Of a stretch of DNA of 64,000 bases, positions 59,973 through 64,000 are shown one piece after another (position 1 is the stretch's first letter; every line of letters starts with the position of its first letter). The position numbers and the translations under genes are program-made. Source of the DNA: Peterkaempfera bronchialis (lineage in GTDB: Bacteria > Actinomycetota > Actinomycetes > Streptomycetales > Streptomycetaceae). The notes under the pieces are model-generated. The model ran no database searches. It had not been told where the DNA came from and was given only the letters and a program-made list of their open reading frames with translations. Where the stretch lies: the NCBI RefSeq assembly GCF_003258605.2, contig NZ_CP031264.1, forward strand, positions 6,130,232-6,194,231, given 5' to 3'.

Positions 59973-61016
59973 TCAGCTGGCGCTGCAGGAGACTGTGGGC
60001 CAGGTCCAGGTGCCGTTGGTCTGGATGGTGACGCCCCAGTTGTTGCCGCTGCCGTTGGGCTTGGCGGTGAGTACCTGGCTGCTGGGGTAGGTGGCGTTGA
60101 TGTTCCAGGACGCGATGATCTTCTCGGGGGAGGGGACGTTCATGGTGACGGTCCAGTTGTTGGAGCCGCTGACCGAGACGTTGAGGTTGTAGCGGTCGCT
60201 CCACTGCTGGCCGGCGGAGAGCGTCGCGGTGCAGCCGCCGCCACCGCCGCCGGTGGTGCCACCGTTGGTGGAGCCGCCGGTCGTGGAGCCGCCGGTGGTG
60301 CCGCCGGTGGTGGTGCCGCCGCCGTTGCCGCCGTCGCTCACCGTGATGTTGGAGTTGCCGCTGCTCTGGTAGCCCTCGGTGGCGAGGATCATGTAGTTGA
60401 AGCTGCCCAGGTTCATGCCGTACTTGGACCAGGCGTCAAAGTGGTTGCCGGTGGTGATGGTGCCGCCGGTCTTCTTCGACTGCCGGACGCTCCAGTACTG
60501 GTTGAACGTCTTGGTGCCCTCGATCGACGGGGCGTTGGTCCGCGTCGTCTGGTAGATGTCGTAGGTGCCGCCGTCAGTGGTGACGGTGCCCTTGAAGGTA
60601 CCCGTGGGCCGGTAGGTGCCCCAGTTGTCGACGACGTAGTACTCGACGAGCGGGTTGGTGGTCCAGCCGTAGAGAGCCAGGTACGCGTTGCCGGACGGGT
60701 TGAAGCTGCCCGAGTAGTTCACGCTCTTGCGTCCGCCGGTGCTCCAGCCCTTGCCGGCGACGAAGTTGCCGACATTGCTCCAGGTGGTGCTGTAGTTGCC
60801 ACCCGCGCCCAGGTCCATGTTGACGGACCCGCCGCCATCGGTCCAGAACGAGTAGTAGTAGCCATTGTTGGTACCGGTCTGGTTCGAGGAGATGGCGCTG
60901 GCGGTGCCGGGCAGAGCCATCGCGGCCACGACCATGACCACGGAGATGAGGCTGCCGACGAGCAGCCTGACGCGGCCGCGTGTGCGGCGCTTCGGGTGGA
61001 TGCGGGCGTTGTTCAT
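59973..61016 (-). CDS. Secreted GH11 endo-1,4-beta-xylanase with CBM2
   Basis: A 347-residue enzyme. Signal peptide (RRTRGRVRL basic region then [19 protein letters not shown], cleavage after residue 41; a Tat-like RR is possible). The GH11 jelly-roll domain spans ~42-228, with nucleophile Glu125 in PLVEYYVVD and acid/base Glu214 in [10 protein letters not shown] Gly/Thr-rich linker (230-260) leads to a family-2 carbohydrate-binding module (262-347; [26 protein letters not shown]), which should bind cellulose or xylan. It cuts xylan outside the cell. The gene is single, with its own long upstream region of palindromes. Confidence 0.96.
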   Translation of the reverse strand: MNNARIHPKRRTRGRVRLLVGSLISVVMVVAAMALPGTASAISSNQTGTNNGYYYSFWTDGGGSVNMDLGAGGNYSTTWSNVGNFVAGKGWSTGGRKSVNYSGSFNPSGNAYLALYGWTTNPLVEYYVVDNWGTYRPTGTFKGTVTTDGGTYDIYQTTRTNAPSIEGTKTFNQYWSVRQSKKTGGTITTGNHFDAWSKYGMNLGSFNYMILATEGYQSSGNSNITVSDGGNGGGTTTGGTTGGSTTGGSTNGGTTGGGGGGCTATLSAGQQWSDRYNLNVSVSGSNNWTVTMNVPSPEKIIASWNINATYPSSQVLTAKPNGSGNNWGVTIQTNGTWTWPTVSCSAS

Positions 61017-61206
61017 GGGGTGCTTCCTCCTGGTGAAGGGCGGGTGGCGGCGCCGGGCAGCCTGATGCGGCCCGGTGGGAATGCCGATGGCCGGCCGGGT
61101 GGTGGCCAGGGTGGGGATGACCGCGCATCAGCGTCATGCAACGCGGGCGGCGTGGGGGGCCGGTCGTCGTGTGATCGACAACCGGAGGACCAGGTCGCAG
61201 CGGGTC

Positions 61207-61284
61207 ACCCGGATCGACGCTGGCTCAGGCCTGTCGATAGCGACAGCACCCGGATCGACAGTGGTTGAGGTCTGTCGATGGCGA
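61207..61284. repeat. Two 41-bp-period direct repeats with ATCGAC...GTCGAT arms
   Basis: Units 61207-61243 and 61248-61284 match at 31 of 37 positions. Each has ATCGAC and, 14 bases on, GTCGAT as inverted arms. A further ATCGAC lies at 61174. Possibly operator pairs for the xylanase gene. Confidence 0.85.
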
Positions 61285-61524
61285 AAGGTTGGTCTGACTC
61301 CGTCAAGTTGTCAACAGCCCCGGAGGTTCAGGGACTGTCGACGGTCGGGGTGGCCTCAGCCGGCCGGCAGGCCTGCCGAGGGTGGGGGAGGCGGGGGGTG
61401 CGCGCGGGCTTTGACGATCATTGCGACCTCTGCTCTCCGGTGAGTCCGTAGGGAGTCGCCTGCGTTACAGGGAGGTTTCGATCGCTGGAGAGTATGCGCC
61501 CGGCTCAAAGGGGCAGTCAATGAC

Positions 61525-61552
61525 TGAGTTTCCGAAAGTTCACCGAAACTCA
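61525..61552. promoter_or_regulatory. Palindrome TGAGTTTC-N12-GAAACTCA
   Basis: Perfect eight-base arms; inside are two CCGAAA copies eleven bases apart. Similar CGAAA elements are known upstream of Streptomyces xylanase genes. Confidence 0.65.
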
Positions 61553-61575
61553 TCACTGTTCACGTGCAGGGTAGA

Positions 61576-61589
61576 TCGAAAAATTTCGA
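61576..61589. promoter_or_regulatory. Palindrome TCGAAA-AA-TTTCGA
   Basis: Perfect six-base arms with a two-base spacer, in an AT-rich spot. Confidence 0.65.
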
Positions 61590-61670
61590 GGTCTTCTGCC
61601 GTTGCTGCCAAACATCTTGACGCAGCATCAGTGCGCCCCTACGGTCCGCTGGAATCGTTCGTAAACTCGG

Positions 61671-61681
61671 CGAAACTTTCG
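61671..61681. promoter_or_regulatory. Palindrome CGAAA-C-TTTCG
   Basis: Perfect five-base arms, matching the CGAAA-N-TTTCG form reported for xylan-responsive regulators in Streptomyces. It lies 32 bases past the 3' end of the GH92 gene and 655 bases before the xylanase start. Confidence 0.65.
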
Positions 61682-61712
61682 AATGGAGAGCGGGGTCAGG
61701 GTTGAGTCCCAA

Positions 61713-64000
61713 TCAGCTCCTGGGCCAGGGCAGTTGGCCGGTGGCGTCCGACGGCGGCGCCGACGTGGGCCCGGCGCCCCATGACTTGGCGGGGACGGTG
61801 CCCAGGGTGAAGTCCAGTGTCCGCCCGGGCAGTTCGCGGTAGCGCAGCCAGGGCGCGGTGTGCGTCCGGCCGCCCAGGGTGAGGGACTGGATGTACGGCG
61901 CGTCCGCCGTCGCCCCGCGCCCGCGCACGGTGAACGGCCTGGCGCCCGGCGTGGAGACGATCGCCAGCGGGAAGGCCGGGCTGCCCAGCACCAGCAGGTC
62001 GGACCCGGGCACGGCGGGGTAGAGGCCGAGCATCGACCAGACGTACCAGGAGGACATCGCGCCCAGGTCGTCGTTGCCGAACTGCCCCTCCGGAGAGTCG
62101 GACCAGAGCGTCTGCTGCACCTCGCGCACGGCCCGCTGGGTCTTCCATGGCTCGCCGGTCCAGTCGTACTGCCACGGGATGCCGATGCTGGGCTCGTTGT
62201 TGAGGTCGGCCAGGGTGGGCGCGGGGGTGCGGATGTCCTCCAGCAGGCCGTCCAGATAGCGGCTCCAGGCCCGGGCGCCGCCTCGGCCCTCGATCAGCCG
62301 CCGCAGGTTGAACGCCACCATCGGCGTGTACTGGGCGGAGGTGCCCTCCACAAAGCCCCGGGTGGCGCCCGGGGTGAAGCCCGGCGCGAAGCCGCCCGCC
62401 GCGAGCCGGGGCTGGAGGTAGCCGCTGGCCGTGTTGAAGAGGTTCTGCCAGTCCTGCGCCCGGCTCGCGAACCGGGTGTAGGTGGCCCGGTCGCCGAGGC
62501 TCCTGGCGAAGGCGGCGATGGCATAGTCCGCGTTGTCGTACTCCAACTGCGTGGAGACCGTGCCGTAGAAGTGGCAGCAGCTCCAGTTGCGGCCGTCCAC
62601 CGGCAGATAGCCCAGCCGGTCGCGGACCGCCTGGCCGGGCCGCGCGTGGTTGGGTCCGACGGCCTCGCGGACCATCACCTCCAGCGCCCGCCGGGTATCG
62701 AAGGAGCGCGCTCCAAAGGCGTGCGCCCCCGCGATGATGCCGTCCGCCGGGTCGCCGACCATGACCCAGCTCTCGCCGTTGTTCTGCGCCCACTTGGGCA
62801 GCGAGCCGCCCTCGTCGTAGTCGCGCAGCATGGCGGTCACCATGTCGCTCGCCACCGCCGGGTCCACCAGCGCCATCAGCTCGGCCTGGGTGCGGTAGGT
62901 GTCCCAGCCGGAGAAGTTGGCGTACTGGGCGTGGCCGCGTGGCACCGTGTGCACCCGCTTGTCCATGCCCGCGTAGCGGCCGTCGACGTCGCTGAAGACA
63001 TTGGGGTGCAGCAGCGCGTGGTAGAGCGCGGTGTAGAACTGCACCTGCTCCTCACGGGTGCCGCCGGCCACCGCGATCCGGCCGAGCAGCCGGTTCCACG
63101 CGGTGTGGGCGTCGTCCTCCAGCGCGTCGACGTCCTTGGCCGCCACCTCCCGGTCCAGATTGCGCCGGGCCCCCTCCTGGCTGGTGTACGAGATGCCGAT
63201 CCGGGCGGTGACGGTGCGCCCGGCGGCGGTGTCGAAGAGCGCATATGCCCCGTCCCGGCCGGACAGCTCGGGGCTCACCGGTCGGGACAGGGCGGTCCTG
63301 GTGGAGCCGCGCCAGGTGCCGCCGCCGACCAGCGGCCGGTCGAAGACGATGGCGAAGTGCAGGGTGTAGGTGTTGCCCGCGCGGCAGAAGTGGCCGCTCT
63401 CCACCGACCCGGTGATCTCGTGGTCGGAGACGAACCGGACCCGCGTCCCGTCCACCTGGGTGGCGCCGCCGCGCAGCTTCAGCAGCAGCCGGGCGTCCTG
63501 GCCCGCCGGGAAGGTGAACCGGGCGATCCCGGCCCGCGTCGCACTGGCCAGCTCGGTGGTGACGCCGCTGTCGTCCGTGACCCCGTAGAAGCCCGCCCGT
63601 ACACTCTCCCGGCCGTGCGAGAAGCCCACCGACGCCTTGCCCGGGGAGGTCGGCATCGCCCCTGCCACCGGAAGCAGCGGAACGTCCCCGGCGGCGGCGC
63701 AGCCCGGCCCGCTCAGATGGGTCAGGCTGAAGCCGGAGAGCCGCTTCGCCCGGTAGGCGTACCCGCCGCCGTAGGGGCGGTCCGGCGTGGTGTCGGGCCC
63801 CAGCTGCATCATGCCGAACGGGACCACCGGGCCGGGGAAGGTGTGCACCACCCCGCCCGTGCCGATCAGGGGGTCGACCAGCGACGCCGGATCGGCCACC
63901 AGGTGCGGCCCGCGCGGTCCGGCCGGGCCGTACGCGGGCGCGGGCGCCGCGGCCAGCAGCGCCAGGGCAGCGGCACCGGCGCCGAAGGCCCGCCCCGCGC
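61713..64000 (-). CDS. Secreted GH92 alpha-mannosidase, start cut by the window end
   Basis: At least 762 residues. The frame is open to base 64000, where it reads as the hydrophobic end of a signal peptide (ALALLAAAPAPAYG), so the true start is outside. GH92 signatures: VDPLIGTGG, PGPVVPFGMMQLGPDT, FSLTHLSGPGC, FSGWDTYRTQ, LPKWAQNNGESWVMVGDPAD, and GQFGNDDLGAMSSWYVWSMLGLYP. GH92 enzymes are calcium-dependent exo-alpha-mannosidases acting on mannans or glycoproteins, mostly outside the cell. No fault is seen. Neighbouring GH1 and GH11 genes suggest a plant-polysaccharide set. Confidence 0.93.
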   Translation of the reverse strand, partial: AGRAFGAGAAALALLAAAPAPAYGPAGPRGPHLVADPASLVDPLIGTGGVVHTFPGPVVPFGMMQLGPDTTPDRPYGGGYAYRAKRLSGFSLTHLSGPGCAAAGDVPLLPVAGAMPTSPGKASVGFSHGRESVRAGFYGVTDDSGVTTELASATRAGIARFTFPAGQDARLLLKLRGGATQVDGTRVRFVSDHEITGSVESGHFCRAGNTYTLHFAIVFDRPLVGGGTWRGSTRTALSRPVSPELSGRDGAYALFDTAAGRTVTARIGISYTSQEGARRNLDREVAAKDVDALEDDAHTAWNRLLGRIAVAGGTREEQVQFYTALYHALLHPNVFSDVDGRYAGMDKRVHTVPRGHAQYANFSGWDTYRTQAELMALVDPAVASDMVTAMLRDYDEGGSLPKWAQNNGESWVMVGDPADGIIAGAHAFGARSFDTRRALEVMVREAVGPNHARPGQAVRDRLGYLPVDGRNWSCCHFYGTVSTQLEYDNADYAIAAFARSLGDRATYTRFASRAQDWQNLFNTASGYLQPRLAAGGFAPGFTPGATRGFVEGTSAQYTPMVAFNLRRLIEGRGGARAWSRYLDGLLEDIRTPAPTLADLNNEPSIGIPWQYDWTGEPWKTQRAVREVQQTLWSDSPEGQFGNDDLGAMSSWYVWSMLGLYPAVPGSDLLVLGSPAFPLAIVSTPGARPFTVRGRGATADAPYIQSLTLGGRTHTAPWLRYRELPGRTLDFTLGTVPAKSWGAGPTSAPPSDATGQLPWPRS

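Larger units (their letters stand above)
61017..61712. other. 696-bp regulatory region upstream of the xylanase
   Basis: Less GC-rich than its surroundings, especially 61440-61690. Contains the 41-bp direct repeat and three CGAAA/TTTCG-type elements listed separately. No gene was found. The xylanase promoter probably lies far upstream or there is a long leader. Confidence 0.7.

Noticed and set aside
1-64000. tRNA, rRNA or transposase genes
   Set aside because: No cloverleaf or CCA-ended structure was noticed by eye and no transposase motif occurs in any reading frame I examined; a tRNA scan would settle it.

Overview
The window is very GC-rich DNA from a streptomycete-like actinomycete (Streptomyces, Kitasatospora, Streptacidiphilus or a close relative). 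The evidence is an SsgA-like sporulation protein, a complete conservon (cvnA-E), DUF3040 and DUF5709 proteins, an FxsA/FxsB peptide system, frequent GTG/TTG starts with GTGA/ATGA/TTGA gene overlaps, and TTA codons that are so rare that two of them stand out.

The left half (1-34 kb) is one continuous stretch of NTPase-, TIR- and caspase-containing operons. (a) 1-12.2 kb, minus strand: a DUF4132 protein, a 1,630-residue uncharacterised protein, a MoxR AAA+ ATPase, a DUF5682-VWA fusion and a SWIM zinc-finger protein. This is the gene set of the E. coli yehI-L-M-P-Q region, but here two of the genes carry apparent frameshifts. (b) 12.5-16.6 kb, minus: a caspase-like/P-loop NTPase/WD40 protein and an alpha/beta hydrolase. 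(c) 16.9-25.05 kb, plus: an FxSxx-COOH cyclophane-RiPP-type system with precursor FxsA, radical SAM FxsB, a stand-alone HExxH peptide-modification protein, TIR-like FxsC and the ParA-like/TIR-like/NB-ARC/TPR protein FxsT. (d) 25.1-34.05 kb, minus: a TIR protein, a WD40 protein with a degenerate alpha-amylase-like C-terminus, a degenerate vWA protein, a second MoxR ATPase, and an FxsC-like-domain/NTPase/LRR protein. A near-perfect 22-bp stem-loop separates convergent blocks c and d. Together they look like a multi-module conflict/surveillance or signalling island: a processed peptide and MoxR-vWA chaperone pairs next to TIR, caspase and STAND-type proteins. That joint role is inference.

The middle (34-48 kb) is more ordinary: a protein of unknown family, an SDR-like protein with a zinc ribbon, a secreted CAP-domain protein, small conserved actinobacterial proteins, a hydroxymethylbilane synthase (hemC), a TetR/amidohydrolase/APC-permease unit with a recognisable operator, and a GntR regulator divergent from an EamA-type exporter with a palindrome covering both start codons. 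A GC-rich tandem-repeat field lies at 47.8-48.3 kb.

The right part (48.3-64 kb) holds the conservon (sensor-kinase-like CvnA, roadblock CvnB, DUF742 CvnC, GTPase CvnD, cytochrome P450 CvnE), a secreted 5'-nucleotidase, an NAD(P)-binding protein, a PLP aminotransferase, and a carbohydrate block: GH1 beta-glucosidase, SsgA-like protein, secreted GH11 xylanase with CBM2, and a GH92 alpha-mannosidase cut by the window end. The 0.7-kb region upstream of the xylanase holds three CGAAA/TTTCG-type palindromes and a 41-bp direct repeat, the strongest regulatory region in the window. No tRNA, rRNA, insertion sequence, CRISPR array or integrase was seen.
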